Of a stretch of 5,725 bases of DNA, positions 5,522-5,725 are shown piece after piece (position 1 is the stretch's first letter; every line of letters starts with the position of its first letter). Origin of the DNA: Prevotellaceae bacterium (lineage in GTDB: Bacteria; Bacteroidota; Bacteroidia; Bacteroidales; UBA932). The notes under the pieces are model-generated. The model ran no database searches, was not told the DNA's origin, and worked only from the letters and a program-made list of their open reading frames with translations. The stretch is from the NCBI GenBank assembly GCA_031285695.1, contig JAITVR010000006.1, positions 1-5,725 on the forward strand, written 5' to 3'. The position numbers and the translations under genes were made by a program.

Positions 5522-5725
5522 GTGTGGGTTGTCATGCCACCCCCGTTGCGCCGAGGTTTCTACCTCGGCTAGGCTACTCTTTGCAGGCTTTGCCGGCTTG
5601 GATAGCCCGGCTGACCTCAGCCGAGGGAGGAGTGTCCTCTGTTTCACAGAGCAGCTCCTCACTTTTTATGGGAATGTCCTCTCTTTTTGAGGCTATGGTT
5701 CCTGTTTTTGCGAGAAGGTTCCCTG
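5522..5725. other. Gene-free, hairpin-rich intergenic tail
   Basis: I find no credible gene here. The visible structures are a perfect 8-bp stem with tetraloop TTCT (5550-5557 / 5562-5569) and a competing 8-bp pairing of 5563-5570 with 5619-5626. There is also a near-palindrome GGCTGA-CC-TCAGCC (5609-5622). A nested pair consists of an outer stem 5627-5632 / 5655-5660 and an inner stem 5637-5642 / 5646-5651. The last 60 bases are T-rich and lack an obvious gene start. This may be part of a dispersed repeat, a structured RNA, or the leader of a gene beyond the window. Confidence 0.45.

Noticed and set aside
5432..5662. Minus-strand 76-residue open frame
   Set aside because: It lies on the palindromic repeats and has low-complexity, Arg/Ser/Ala-rich content; this is a typical false frame through intergenic repeats.
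5235..5725. CRISPR array
   Set aside because: Repeats are heptads, palindromes or a direct 24-bp duplication; there are no regularly spaced repeats with unique spacers.

Overview
The window comes from a member of the Bacteroidota, most likely Bacteroidales. This rests on the gene families: a Bacteroidota-type GH16-fold protein with a helical N-terminal stalk, a PorT-type outer-membrane barrel, a two-domain SppA and an LpxK with a DDAFQ motif. Start codons also lack Shine-Dalgarno sites and are preceded by A/T-rich leaders. No rRNA, tRNA, CRISPR array or transposase is visible. I did not find a convincing Bacteroidota promoter (-33 TTTG / -7 TAnnTTTG).

Five plus-strand genes fill positions 1-5234. 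A 5'-truncated GH16-fold protein (1-939) overlaps by 20 nt a small outer-membrane beta-barrel gene (920-1513). After 9 nt comes sppA, a signal peptide peptidase of protease IV type (1523-3298). After a 70-nt spacer comes lpxK, the lipid A 4'-kinase (best start 3369, ending 4445). After 81 nt comes deoD, a hexameric-type purine nucleoside phosphorylase (4527-5234). The first four genes all concern the cell envelope and are packed like an operon. deoD is a nucleoside salvage gene and is clearly richer in G+C than the genes before it.

The spacers are unusual. Just after each of three consecutive stop codons (sppA, lpxK, deoD) lies a run of exactly four heptads fitting RTKGARA, each run followed by ATGA. 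In the sppA-lpxK spacer a second four-heptad run lies in the opposite orientation, giving a 15-bp perfect hairpin. In the lpxK-deoD spacer six further heptads beginning CTAA run without interruption up to the deoD start codon.

The last 490 bases (5235-5725) hold no believable gene. They contain a likely deoD terminator and two strong palindromes that share the motif ACGCCTCG. A perfect 24-bp tandem duplication lies between those palindromes. Next come a 73-bp palindrome of the dispersed-repeat type and a G+C-rich region with several further hairpins. This tail looks like a repeat-laden intergenic island.
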